Source: JAHRAW01 sp965226545 (lineage in GTDB: Bacteria; Pseudomonadota; Gammaproteobacteria; Arenicellales; Poriferihabitantaceae). From it: 64,000 nucleotides of DNA. The stretch covers positions 1,178,001 through 1,242,000 of the forward strand of contig OZ245364.1 of the NCBI GenBank assembly GCA_965226545.1, in the 5' to 3' direction. Below are positions 41,860 to 50,637 of the stretch, in pieces. The translations under genes were made by a program, and so were the position numbers. Numbering within the stretch: position 1 is the stretch's first letter; each line of letters begins with the position of its first letter. The notes below the pieces were generated by a model, which made no database searches, was not told where the DNA came from, and worked only from the letters and a program-made list of their open reading frames with translations.

Positions 41860-43206
41860 ATGAACTCAACCAAAGCGGTAAAAATCGGGTTGCTCGGGCT
41901 GGGCACGGTCGGCGGCGGCGTGGTTAATGTATTGCAACGCAATGCCGATGAAATCAGCCGACGCGCCGGGCGGGCGATATGCATCAGTGCGGTGGCGGTG
42001 CGCGATTTAAGCAAACCGCGCGAACTTGCGCTCGATGGAATGCGCTTGACCGATGATTTATTTTCGGTGGTCGATGATGATGAGATAGACATTGTCGTCG
42101 AACTCATCGGCGGCGAAACTGTTGCGCGCGATGCGGTGTTGCGCGCGATTAAACGCGGCAAGTGCGTGGTGACCGCCAACAAGGCGTTGATTGCATTGCA
42201 TGGCAATGAAATTTTCGAACTTGCACAACAACGCGGCGTGATGGTTGCATTCGAAGCCGCGGTGGCCGGCGGCATACCGATTATTAAACTCATCCGCGAA
42301 GGGTTGGCAGCCAATCGAATCCAATGGATTGCCGGCATCATCAACGGCACCTCGAACTATATCCTTAGCGCGATGGAAGAAAACGGCGTCGACTTCGCCG
42401 ATGCGCTCGATGCGGCAAAAAAACTCGGCTATGCCGAAGCCGACCCAACCTTCGACATCGACGGAACGGACGCCGCGCATAAATTAACCATCTTGGCGTC
42501 GCTGGCGTTTGGCATCGCATTGCAATTTTCGCGCGTGTTTGTGCAGGGCATCGATGGCATCGCCGCCATCGATATCCAGCACGCGCGCGAATTGGGCTAT
42601 CGCATCAAACATCTCGGCATCGCGCGGCGCACTGAAGCCGGCATCGAATTGCGCGTGCATCCAACATTAATCCCGCATAAACGATTGCTCGCCAATGTCA
42701 ACGGCGTGATGAACGCGGTTTTGGTGCGCGCCGATGCGGTTGGCGCAACGCTGCATTATGGCGCCGGCGCCGGCGCCGAGCCGACGGCATCCTCCGTCGT
42801 CGCCGATTTGGTCGATGTCGTGCGCGCCATCACCACCGACCCGGAAAACCGCGTGCCGCATCTTGCATTCCATCCCGCCGCGTTGACCGATTCGTCGGCG
42901 CAATCATCGCCGCAATCGTCAACTCTGTTGCCGATTGACGAAGTGCAAACCGCGTATTACTTGCGCCTGCTGGTGGTCAATCGCCCCGGCGTCCTCGCCG
43001 CCATCACCCGCATTTTCGGCGACAGCCAAATCAGCATCGATACGATTCTACAAAAAGGGCGCGGTCGCCCGAACGAACAAGTCAGCATCATTATGCTCAC
43101 CCAACGAACGCGCGAGGGGAATATCAACGATGCATTGGCGGCGTTGGCGCGATTGGATAGTGTGCGTGGGGCGATTGTGCATATTCGGTTGGAGACGTTG
43201 GATTAA
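41860..43206 (+). CDS. hom: Homoserine dehydrogenase Hom
   Basis: Reduces aspartate semialdehyde to homoserine on the way to threonine and methionine. 448 residues: NAD(P)-binding GLGTVGGG (13-20), TANKALIALHG, catalytic segment AGIINGTSNYILSAM and GYAEADPTFDIDGTDAAHKL, then a C-terminal ACT domain (about 368-448) expected to bind threonine for feedback control. A Ser/Gln run (SSAQSSPQSSTLL) joins the two parts. thrC, often next to hom, does not follow; recJ does after 62 bases. Confidence 0.97.
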   Translation: MNSTKAVKIGLLGLGTVGGGVVNVLQRNADEISRRAGRAICISAVAVRDLSKPRELALDGMRLTDDLFSVVDDDEIDIVVELIGGETVARDAVLRAIKRGKCVVTANKALIALHGNEIFELAQQRGVMVAFEAAVAGGIPIIKLIREGLAANRIQWIAGIINGTSNYILSAMEENGVDFADALDAAKKLGYAEADPTFDIDGTDAAHKLTILASLAFGIALQFSRVFVQGIDGIAAIDIQHARELGYRIKHLGIARRTEAGIELRVHPTLIPHKRLLANVNGVMNAVLVRADAVGATLHYGAGAGAEPTASSVVADLVDVVRAITTDPENRVPHLAFHPAALTDSSAQSSPQSSTLLPIDEVQTAYYLRLLVVNRPGVLAAITRIFGDSQISIDTILQKGRGRPNEQVSIIMLTQRTREGNINDALAALARLDSVRGAIVHIRLETLD

Positions 43207-43268
43207 GTGTCGACACTGTTAAAAGTGCGGCACACTATTAAAAGTGCATCGCACTATTAACATTAATA

Positions 43269-45215
43269 ATGAACGATAAAGTGAACAACGAAGTGAACAA
43301 AAAAGTAAACAACAAAGTGCGCGACGAAGTACAAAAAAAAATTGTACGGCGTACACCGCAAACAACATTGACCGACGCGGATGCCGATGCATTGCATCCG
43401 CTGTTGCGGCGGGTGTTGGAAAATCGCGGGGTGCAGAGTGCGGCGGAGTTAAGTTACGCGTCGACGCATTTATTGCCGCCGGATGAAATGAAAGGCGTAG
43501 CAATCGCTGCGCAAATTGTGCACTCGGCGTTGCGCGAAGATAAACGCATATTAATCATCGGCGATTATGATGTCGATGGCGCAACCGCAACGGCGGTTGC
43601 ATTGCTCGGCTTGCGCGCGTTTGGTGCGCGCAACATCGATTATCTCGCCGCCAATCGTTTTGCTTACGGCTATGGGTTGTCGCAACCGGTCGCCGAGGCG
43701 GCGTTGCGCGATTATCAGCCGCAGTTGGTAATCACCGTCGACAACGGCATCTCGAGCATCGCCGGCGTTGCGCATCTGCGCGCGCATAACGTCGAAGTCA
43801 TCATCACCGACCATCATCTGCCGGGCGAACAATTGCCGCAGGCCGATGCGATTGTCAATCCGAATCAACCGGGCTGCGCCTTTGCGTCGAAGGCATTGGC
43901 GGGCGTTGGCGTGTTGTTTTATTTATTGCTGGCGGTGCGCGCGCGATTGCGCGAAGCCGATTGGTTTGCCGCGCGCGGCTTGGAGGATGCGAATCTTGCG
44001 GCGTTGTTGGATTTGGTTGCGCTTGGCACGGTCGCCGATTTGGTGCCGTTGGATTACAACAATCGAATCTTGGTCGCGCAAGGCATCGCGCGGGTGCGCG
44101 GCGGAAAATGTCGCTTGGGCATTGCGGCGTTGTTGGCGGTCGCCGGACGCGGTTGCGCGCAAGTCGATGTCGGCGATTTTGGTTTTGTGATTGGGCCTCG
44201 ATTAAACGCCGCCGGTCGCCTCGCCGACATCGCCGTCGGCATTCAATGTTTATTGGCGGAGGATGAATCGACCGCGCATCAATGCGCCGCGCAACTCGAT
44301 GCGCAAAACAAATTGCGCCGCCAACTGCAAACCGATATGCAATGCGATGCCGCGCGCATCGTCGCGCAAGTGCGCCAACATTCGCCGCGTCAATTGGGCT
44401 TGTGCGTATTCGATGAAACTTGGCATAAAGGCGTGGTCGGCTTGGTCGCGGCGCGGCTGGCGGAAAAATTCAATCAGCCGGCGGTGGTGTTCGCGCCCGA
44501 TGCGGTTGATGCGCCAACCCTCAGCGGCTCGGCGCGCTCGGCCGGCGGTGTGCATATCCGCGATGTCTTCGCCGACATTAAAGCGCGCGCGCCGCAGGTA
44601 ATCCTAAAATTCGGCGGGCATGCAATGGCAGCGGGGTTGACGATTGCGCGCGACCAATTCGCGCGTTTCGCCGAATTGTTTTGCGCCGAGGTCGATGGCG
44701 CGTTAAACGGCGCAACGCCGGCGCGTGAAATTTACAGCGACGGCGCGCTTAACGCCGATGAGTTAACAATCGCCTGCGCCGAGTTGTTGCGAGACGCTTC
44801 ACCGTGGGGGCAGGCGTTCCCGCCGCCGATGTTCGATGGCGAATTTTTTGTGCGCCGCCAACGGATTGTTGGCGGGCGGCATCTTAAGATGACGCTCGAA
44901 TCAGTGAATGGCTCGGCGCCGATTGGGGCGATTTTGTTTGGGTATTTGGAGGAGGGGGGTGGTGACAGTAACAGTGACGGTGATGACGATGTCGGCGGCG
45001 ACGGTAACAGTAACAGTGTCGGTAAAAGTGACAGTGATGGTGACAGTAAAAGTGCCGGCAAAAGTAAAAGTAAAAGCGCCGCCAAAAACAAAAACTTCAC
45101 CCAACCGCAGCCGCCGCAATTGTCGCGCATTCATGCGGCGTATCAATTATCGATAAATGAATTTCGCGGGACTCGTTCGGTCGAGTTGCGGTTGTCGCAT
45201 TTGCGCGCGGTTTAA
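43269..45215 (+). CDS. recJ: Single-stranded-DNA exonuclease RecJ
   Basis: 5'-to-3' exonuclease on single-stranded DNA, used in recombination and mismatch repair. 648 residues, longer than the usual 560-580. DHH-family motifs: DYDVDG (99-104), VDNGISS, ITDHHLPG (about 179-186), DLVALGTVADLVPL, and DHHA1 block KFGGHAMAAGLTI. The extra length is low-complexity sequence of six-base period: an Asn/Lys/Val N-terminus (about 1-24) and a Ser/Asp/Gly/Lys tract at about 562-612 (44957-45105) inside the C-terminal OB-like domain, after which the domain resumes (RIHAAYQLSINEF). Confidence 0.95.
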   Translation: MNDKVNNEVNKKVNNKVRDEVQKKIVRRTPQTTLTDADADALHPLLRRVLENRGVQSAAELSYASTHLLPPDEMKGVAIAAQIVHSALREDKRILIIGDYDVDGATATAVALLGLRAFGARNIDYLAANRFAYGYGLSQPVAEAALRDYQPQLVITVDNGISSIAGVAHLRAHNVEVIITDHHLPGEQLPQADAIVNPNQPGCAFASKALAGVGVLFYLLLAVRARLREADWFAARGLEDANLAALLDLVALGTVADLVPLDYNNRILVAQGIARVRGGKCRLGIAALLAVAGRGCAQVDVGDFGFVIGPRLNAAGRLADIAVGIQCLLAEDESTAHQCAAQLDAQNKLRRQLQTDMQCDAARIVAQVRQHSPRQLGLCVFDETWHKGVVGLVAARLAEKFNQPAVVFAPDAVDAPTLSGSARSAGGVHIRDVFADIKARAPQVILKFGGHAMAAGLTIARDQFARFAELFCAEVDGALNGATPAREIYSDGALNADELTIACAELLRDASPWGQAFPPPMFDGEFFVRRQRIVGGRHLKMTLESVNGSAPIGAILFGYLEEGGGDSNSDGDDDVGGDGNSNSVGKSDSDGDSKSAGKSKSKSAAKNKNFTQPQPPQLSRIHAAYQLSINEFRGTRSVELRLSHLRAV

Positions 45216-45349
45216 TTTATACTCGGCGCAACTTTTGATGTAACTTGCCGCTGTTTGATTTAATTTTGTTTGATGTAACTTTGTTTGACTTAACTTTACT
45301 TAACTTACATTGCTTAACTGATGTACTCACCTTAACTGAGGATTGACCG

Positions 45350-45667
45350 ATGACCGAGAATGTGCAGGACAAACTTAAAGAAGTGATTGACGGCAACGAA
45401 GTGGTGTTGTTTATGAAAGGCTCGCCGGATTTTCCGCAATGCGGATTTTCCGGGCGCACTGCGCAGATGTTAAAGGCGTGCGATGTGCGGTTTGCTTCGG
45501 TCGATGTGTTGGCGGATGATGCGGTGCGTCAAGGCATCAAGGCGTATTCCAACTGGCCGACCGTGCCGCAATTATATGTGCGCGGCGAATTCATCGGCGG
45601 TTGCGACATTATGACCGAGTTGTATGAAAGCGGTGAGTTAAAGAAACTATTAACACCGCAAGGTTAA
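45350..45667 (+). CDS. grxD: Monothiol glutaredoxin GrxD
   Basis: Carries and delivers Fe-S clusters. 105 residues with the CGFS active site (31-34), the WPTVPQLYV cis-proline block and GGCDI glutathione-binding segment. A GAGGA ribosome site lies 9 bases before the ATG. Short gene alone between recJ and the minus-strand Rieske gene. A possible client is the Fe-S-containing Rieske protein next door, but GrxD is generally a housekeeping factor. Confidence 0.97.
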   Translation: MTENVQDKLKEVIDGNEVVLFMKGSPDFPQCGFSGRTAQMLKACDVRFASVDVLADDAVRQGIKAYSNWPTVPQLYVRGEFIGGCDIMTELYESGELKKLLTPQG

Positions 45668-45672
45668 CGCCG

Positions 45673-45708
45673 CAAAGTTAATTTGTTTTGCCGCGTTAAT
45701 TAACTTTG
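45673..45708. terminator. Hairpin after grxD
   Basis: CAAAGTTAATT and AATTAACTTTG form a perfect eleven-base-pair stem with a 14-base loop just after the grxD stop. There is no T-tract, so it is a weak terminator candidate. Confidence 0.4.
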
Positions 45709-45744
45709 TGCACTTTGCGCGCTTTTCGAACTTGGCGAAGTTAA

Positions 45745-45835
45745 CGTTAACGCACAAAGTTAACGTTAACTTCGCAAGCAAAAGTTAACTTCGCAAATAA
45801 AGTTAACTTCGCAAGTAAAAGTTAACTTCACAAAC
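45745..45835. repeat. Tandem GTTAACTTCGCAA repeats between grxD and the Rieske gene
   Basis: Four successive copies of AAGTTAACTTCGCAA with 4-6 base linkers (about 45774-45834), preceded by two GTTAACGTTAACG words. Convergent gene ends flank them. Spacer-like, not coding. Confidence 0.75.
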
Positions 45836-47021
45836 TCAACGCCGCCCGATAGCGTCGCGCAACCCAGCGATGAAAATGATGCGTCGGCGCATCCATCACC
45901 GGCGAAAACGCGCCGCCGCCGAAGCCGGGTGAATTGCGACCGTATTGCATGCCTTCGATGGCCGAAATATCCTCCTCGAACACTTTGCGCCACGCCGCCA
46001 AATTGGCTTTGCGCGCCGGCGCGTGCGCATCATCGGTTGCGCCGTCTTCGATGTAAAACAATTTCAATTCCTCGCGCGTGCGGTTGGCGGCGAGCGGGTG
46101 GATGATGAGCGCGTAAAAATGATTGACTTGATAGCCGAGCAACAAGTTGGGATAGAACACCGGATACTCGGCGATTTTTTGTTTGCCCTGCGGCCATTCG
46201 GCGAATAGCGGCAACGCGCTTGCGCCGGGCAAGGTTGGCGTAAAAGTGTCGGAGCCTTGTCCGGCAAAATCATCCGATAACTCGATGCAATAATGCCGCT
46301 CGAGCGGCGAATAGGAATTAAGCGCCGGATGAATCCACGGCAGATGATACGCCTCGCAATAATTTTCCACCGCCAATTTCCAATTGCAATCCGCCTGCAA
46401 TGTCAAGCCGGCATCGGTGTGCGCCGCGCGCATCGATTGCGCGCCATCGACGCCGATGAATTTTTGATAATGTTTATCCAGCGGCGCGGCGTGTTGCGCG
46501 AATGGCGCGGCATCGCCGCTTAAGTTTACGAACACCACGCCCATCCAACAATGCGAACGCACGATTTTCAGCCCGTGTTGCTTGCGCGCAAAGCCGGGCA
46601 ATTCGTTTATGCCGACGCCGCCGATGTGCGGCGTGGCGCGCAATTCGCCGGATAAATCGTAACTCCATGCGTGATACGGGCAGACCAACAAGCCGTTGGT
46701 TTTTTTCGGCGCATCCAATAATCGTGTGCCGCGATGGCTGCATACATTATGAAACACGCGCGGCGCACCGCCTTTGTCGCCGACGATGAATAAAGGCAAG
46801 CCCATCCAATCAATCGGCGTCGCGGTTTGGTCGTCGGCATGGTCGGCGCAAAATGCAATCGCGGTCCAGCCGGCGGCGAATAAATGATCGCGTTCGAATT
46901 CAAACAACGCGTGTTCGGTGTAGGCGGCGTTGGGCATTCCGGTGGCATCGGCGGTGGGGCGGTCGACTGCATCCAATGCGCCGATGCTGATTAATTCGGG
47001 CGGGAGAGTTGCGTTCATCAT
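45828..47021 (-). CDS. Rieske [2Fe-2S] ring-hydroxylating oxygenase, alpha subunit type
   Basis: 397 residues. The N-terminal Rieske domain has Cys94-x-His96 (CSHRGTRLL) and Cys114-x2-His117 (CPYHAWSYD). The catalytic domain has NWKLAVENYCEAYHLPWIHP, with the 2-His motif that holds mononuclear iron. This type of enzyme dioxygenates or demethylates aromatic or quaternary-amine compounds; no reductase gene is adjacent and the substrate cannot be inferred. The pair of ATGs at 47021 is chosen because a CAGGTAAC site precedes them; the frame is open 69 bases further without one. It is divergent from potD. Confidence 0.92.
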   Translation of the reverse strand: MMNATLPPELISIGALDAVDRPTADATGMPNAAYTEHALFEFERDHLFAAGWTAIAFCADHADDQTATPIDWMGLPLFIVGDKGGAPRVFHNVCSHRGTRLLDAPKKTNGLLVCPYHAWSYDLSGELRATPHIGGVGINELPGFARKQHGLKIVRSHCWMGVVFVNLSGDAAPFAQHAAPLDKHYQKFIGVDGAQSMRAAHTDAGLTLQADCNWKLAVENYCEAYHLPWIHPALNSYSPLERHYCIELSDDFAGQGSDTFTPTLPGASALPLFAEWPQGKQKIAEYPVFYPNLLLGYQVNHFYALIIHPLAANRTREELKLFYIEDGATDDAHAPARKANLAAWRKVFEEDISAIEGMQYGRNSPGFGGGAFSPVMDAPTHHFHRWVARRYRAALSL

Positions 47022-47182
47022 TTTGTTACCTGTGGATTGTGGACGACAATGTTGCGACGGTGTTTTAACACTGTCACAGCGTTGCGACAACAGCGGTTAA
47101 TGACAAGGTTAACAATTATATTAATGACAATGTTAACCGCAATATTAACGACAAACGCCGCAATTTGACAAGCGGCGGCATA
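47022..47182. repeat. Divergent Rieske/potD spacer
   Basis: Contains two direct copies of GTTGCGAC (about 47051 and 47082) flanking GTGTTTTAACAC, and two near copies of ATTAATGACAA-GGTTAAC. These might include an operator, but the same words fill other spacers. Confidence 0.4.
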
Positions 47183-47211
47183 TTGACAGCGGGGCGGATT
47201 ACTGGCATATT
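47183..47211 (+). promoter_or_regulatory. Predicted potD promoter
   Basis: TTGACA (47183-47188), 17-base spacer, CATATT (47206-47211), about 32 bases before the potD ATG. A second TTGACA lies 18 bases upstream. Confidence 0.6.
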
Positions 47212-47242
47212 TTTGCACACTTAACACCACCGGAGTATTCCA

Positions 47243-48391
47243 ATGAAATCTATTAACAGCAACAGTAACAGTGACACCGTCGTAAATGACAATGTCGCAA
47301 CCGACACCGTCGCAAACCGCAATCGTAATCGTAACCGCAAAATCACCCGCCGTTCATTTTTAGCGGGTAGCGGGGCGGTGGCGGTTGGCTTGCATCTGCC
47401 GGCGTTTGCGGCGGAAGAGGGCAAACTCAATTTTTACAATTGGGACACCTACATCGGCGAAACCACGCTTGCCGATTTTCAAGCCGACAGCGGCATTGCG
47501 GTGAAGATGGATTTATTCGGCGACAACGCCGAGTTGTTCGCCAAAATCCGCGAAGGCAATCCGGGCTACGATGTGATTGTGCCGACCAATGATTATGTCG
47601 AGCGCATGTGGCGCGCCGGATTGTTGATGCCGTTAAATCACGCGGCGATTCCGAATTTCCGCAACAACATCAGCGACGTGTTTCAAGACGGCATATTCGA
47701 CCCGGCGCGCAAATATTCGATGCCGTATATGTGGGGAACGATGGGCATCGGCTATCGCAAATCCAAAATTGCACGCCCAACCTCGTGGTCGTCGGTGTGG
47801 GGCAAACAATCCAACAAGCACGCCGGCAAAATCGGCTGGATTAGCGAGCCGGGCTCGATGTTGGGGATGGCGTTGCGCTATCTCGGCTATTCGTTTAACT
47901 CCGCAGACCCGGCCGAGATTCGCAAAGCCGCCGACCAATTGATTCGCTACAAGAAAAATGTCAAAGGCATTTTCGAAGACAACGGGCAAGATTTGCTCGC
48001 CTCCGGCGAATGCGATTTGGTGGTCGAATGGAACGGCGACATCGCCCAACTCATCAACGAAGACGACGACATCGATTACGTCATCCCAAAAGAGGGCGGC
48101 TATTATTGGCAGGATTGCCTATGCATCCCCACCGGCGCACCGCACCCCAAAAACGCGCACGCCTTCATCAACTTCCTGCTCGATGCCGCCATCGGTCGCG
48201 ACTTGGCGGAATACATCGAATACGCCACCCCCAACGAAGCCGCACGCGCGTTGATGGATGATTCCTACAACAAAAACCCCGCCATCTTCCCGCCCAAAAG
48301 CGTAATGGACAAACTCGAGCCGTCGCTGTACTTGGGCGAGGGGCGTTCGCAGTTGATTGATGAAGAATGGACGCGGGTGTTGGCGGCGTAG
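47243..48391 (+). CDS. potD: Polyamine ABC transporter substrate-binding protein (PotD/PotF family)
   Basis: Periplasmic receptor for spermidine or putrescine. 382 residues. A twin-arginine signal TRRSFLAGSG (35-44) is displaced by a 30-residue Asn/Ser/Asp/Arg tract (six-base periodic DNA, about 47249-47338) that forms an unusually long N-region. The mature protein starts EEGKLNFYNWDTYIGE, then YDVIVPTNDYVERM and ECDLVVEWNGDIAQL, all family hallmarks with aromatic and acidic ligands for polyamines. The matching permease and ATPase genes lie downstream, interrupted by a restriction-modification gene. Confidence 0.94.
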   Translation: MKSINSNSNSDTVVNDNVATDTVANRNRNRNRKITRRSFLAGSGAVAVGLHLPAFAAEEGKLNFYNWDTYIGETTLADFQADSGIAVKMDLFGDNAELFAKIREGNPGYDVIVPTNDYVERMWRAGLLMPLNHAAIPNFRNNISDVFQDGIFDPARKYSMPYMWGTMGIGYRKSKIARPTSWSSVWGKQSNKHAGKIGWISEPGSMLGMALRYLGYSFNSADPAEIRKAADQLIRYKKNVKGIFEDNGQDLLASGECDLVVEWNGDIAQLINEDDDIDYVIPKEGGYYWQDCLCIPTGAPHPKNAHAFINFLLDAAIGRDLAEYIEYATPNEAARALMDDSYNKNPAIFPPKSVMDKLEPSLYLGEGRSQLIDEEWTRVLAA

Positions 48392-48399
48392 GTGAATTT

Positions 48400-48450
48400 A
48401 CGGGTCGTTTTTTCGCATCCATTGGATAAAGAAGTGGAAAAACGCCCCGT
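48400..48450 (+). terminator. Inverted repeat between potD and the restriction-modification gene
   Basis: Arms 48400-48414 and 48436-48450 pair at 13 of 15 positions plus one G-T, around a 21-base loop; the 3' side is followed by TATTTTTGG. It may attenuate transcription from potD into the next genes. A mobile-element end is also possible, but no duplicated target site was seen. Confidence 0.5.
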
Positions 48451-48467
48451 TATTTTTGGAAAAAGAC

Positions 48468-50618
48468 ATGAATCGAACGAAAAGTGAAGCGGATGCGCGC
48501 GTATTGATTGACCGGCGATTGAACAAACTCGGCTGGGAAAACATTTGGCGTGAAACAGTGCCGCGCGCGTATCAGTCGAAATTAGGCGGCGCCAAGCCGG
48601 ATTATGTGTTGTGCCTCGAAGGCGGCGAAAAGCCCATCGCAGTGGTTGAGGCAAAAAGGGCGGGCAGAGATTTGACCGCCGCCTTGCAGCAAGGGCGCGA
48701 ATACGCGAAAAAAATTGGCTGCGCAATCATCTTTGCATCGGACGGCGTGCTTACGCTGACCGCGCATGTCACCGACGGCAAGCCGTTGATGATTAACAGC
48801 GAAGAAGTGCGTGATTTTTTGGATGAAAAAGTATTGCGCAATTTTGTGCACGCGAGAATCTGGGAACGCCTCGACGTCATTCAGAGCAGCCGGCAACTCA
48901 TTTCCATTTTTAACGCGGCGAGCCGATTGTTGCGCGCTGAAGGCATGGTCAATATCGATGCGTTTGCGGAATTTTCGCAAATCCTTTTTTTTAAAATCGT
49001 GAGTGAAATTGACGACGCGCAAGAATTAAAAAACCTCGCGATTCGCTGGAACGACTTGGAGCATTGTTATGGTTCTCATTTGTTGGAATCTTACAAATCC
49101 GCGTTAAGTGCGCTTGCTAAAAAGTATCCCGGCGTGTTTTCCACGCATGTTGAAATCAAAAATCCGGCAACGCTGGAAAAAATTATCGAAAAACTCAGTG
49201 TTTATTCGTTTTTGGAAGTTAAAGCCGACATTAAGGGCAGCGCGTATGAGCATTTTTTACGTCAGTACAACCGACAAAAAAGCGAACTTGCCCAATACTT
49301 CACGCCGCGTCACGTGGTGGGCATGATGGTTGCGCTTGCCGACCCTAAGTTGGGTGAACGGGTTTATGACCCATTTTGTGGAACCGGCGGCATGTTGCTC
49401 GAAGCGTTTCGTTATTTGGAACGAAACGTGAAATCGAATCGGCGAGGTGATATCGATAAACTGCAAAAAGAATCGGTTTTTGGCGCCGACATATCACGCA
49501 GTGCAAGCGCAGCCAAGATGAACATGATTTTGGCGGGTGATGGACACAGTAACATCGCGCGCACCGACAGCCTAAGGTCGGATGCCAAAGGCAAGTACGA
49601 CGTAGTTATCACCAATATCCCTTTTGTCGCCACCGATGAAACTGCGTTTGTGGCGCATTGCCTCTCGGCTTGCGCCGGGCGCGCCGGTGGACGCGTGTGT
49701 ATGATTGTTCCTGAGAGAATTTTGGACGGCTCTGAATACACCGGATTGCGCGAGGGCATATTGCGCGAGTGGGACATTAAGCGAATAATATCTTTGCCAC
49801 GCGAAGTGTTTCGTGGCATCACGAGCGCCAAGACCAGCGTGATATACGCTTTGTGGAAAGACGCGCCAAAACCGAAAGCGAAACGGTATTTTATCCCGTA
49901 TATGCGGGTGGAAGACGATGGGTATACGCTGGACCGGCGGCGCGACCCGTTGCCCGGCAAAAACGATTTGGACCACGTTATCGAGACGCGCGATGTTGCG
50001 CTTGACGCGAAACACGGTCATTATGCCGACGCCGAAAATGACTATTCGTTTAAACCGATTCCGGCGCGAGAACTGATTGAGGCAAAACACCACTCGGCAC
50101 TCTTGCGAGATTTGGTGACGGTAAAAAACGAGAAAGTTATCATTACCTCCGACATGATATGCCTCGAACCTCGCATGACGGCGAAAGACCATCGAATCTT
50201 GTTAAAGGAGGAACGTTTCGGCTACAACGTACGGGTAAAAACCCGCAAGTTGATTCGCCCAGGCGATTTGGTTTTTGCCAAACTGCACACGCAAAATGGG
50301 CTTTTTGCTTACAGTGAAGAAACTTTTCACAGCACCGGCACGCATTTGGTGTGCAAGGTGAACGAAACGAAAGTTGACCGCGACTTTTTATTTTACGCCT
50401 TGGATAAAATCGTCCCTTCGTTGTCCAAAGAAGACACGACCGGACGGGAAAACTACAGCGAAGACGAAATTCTGAGTTTGGCGATTCCATTGCCGCCCCT
50501 GCAAGAGCAACAGGCGATGGTAAAGCGCGTCAAAACCGCGCGCGGCAATTTGGAGCGGGCGGTCTCCGAAATGGCGGACGCCAAAGATTCTTTTTGGCGT
50601 TTATTGTCACAATCGTAA
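48468..50618 (+). CDS. Single-chain restriction-modification enzyme (nuclease-methylase-specificity fusion, type IIG/I-like)
   Basis: 716 residues combining three parts. Residues 1-120: PD-(D/E)xK nuclease domain like the type I HsdR N-terminus, with PDY at 44-46 and EAKR at 61-64. Residues about 130-480: HsdM-like N6-adenine methylase with SAM motif DPFCGTGGM (301-309) and catalytic NIPF (383-386, instead of the usual NPPF). Residues about 540-716: one HsdS-like target-recognition half with the IPLPPLQEQQAMVKRV spacer helix. All in one chain resembles type IIG enzymes, although shorter than usual. ATG at 48468 follows GGAAAAAG. It sits between potD and potB. Confidence 0.88.
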   Translation: MNRTKSEADARVLIDRRLNKLGWENIWRETVPRAYQSKLGGAKPDYVLCLEGGEKPIAVVEAKRAGRDLTAALQQGREYAKKIGCAIIFASDGVLTLTAHVTDGKPLMINSEEVRDFLDEKVLRNFVHARIWERLDVIQSSRQLISIFNAASRLLRAEGMVNIDAFAEFSQILFFKIVSEIDDAQELKNLAIRWNDLEHCYGSHLLESYKSALSALAKKYPGVFSTHVEIKNPATLEKIIEKLSVYSFLEVKADIKGSAYEHFLRQYNRQKSELAQYFTPRHVVGMMVALADPKLGERVYDPFCGTGGMLLEAFRYLERNVKSNRRGDIDKLQKESVFGADISRSASAAKMNMILAGDGHSNIARTDSLRSDAKGKYDVVITNIPFVATDETAFVAHCLSACAGRAGGRVCMIVPERILDGSEYTGLREGILREWDIKRIISLPREVFRGITSAKTSVIYALWKDAPKPKAKRYFIPYMRVEDDGYTLDRRRDPLPGKNDLDHVIETRDVALDAKHGHYADAENDYSFKPIPARELIEAKHHSALLRDLVTVKNEKVIITSDMICLEPRMTAKDHRILLKEERFGYNVRVKTRKLIRPGDLVFAKLHTQNGLFAYSEETFHSTGTHLVCKVNETKVDRDFLFYALDKIVPSLSKEDTTGRENYSEDEILSLAIPLPPLQEQQAMVKRVKTARGNLERAVSEMADAKDSFWRLLSQS

Positions 50619-50637
50619 CAACTTTTCCAAGTTACCC

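Noticed and set aside
45745..45835. Possible CRISPR-like array
   Set aside because: The repeats are about 15 bases with linkers of only 4-6 bases; there are no unique spacers and no cas genes.
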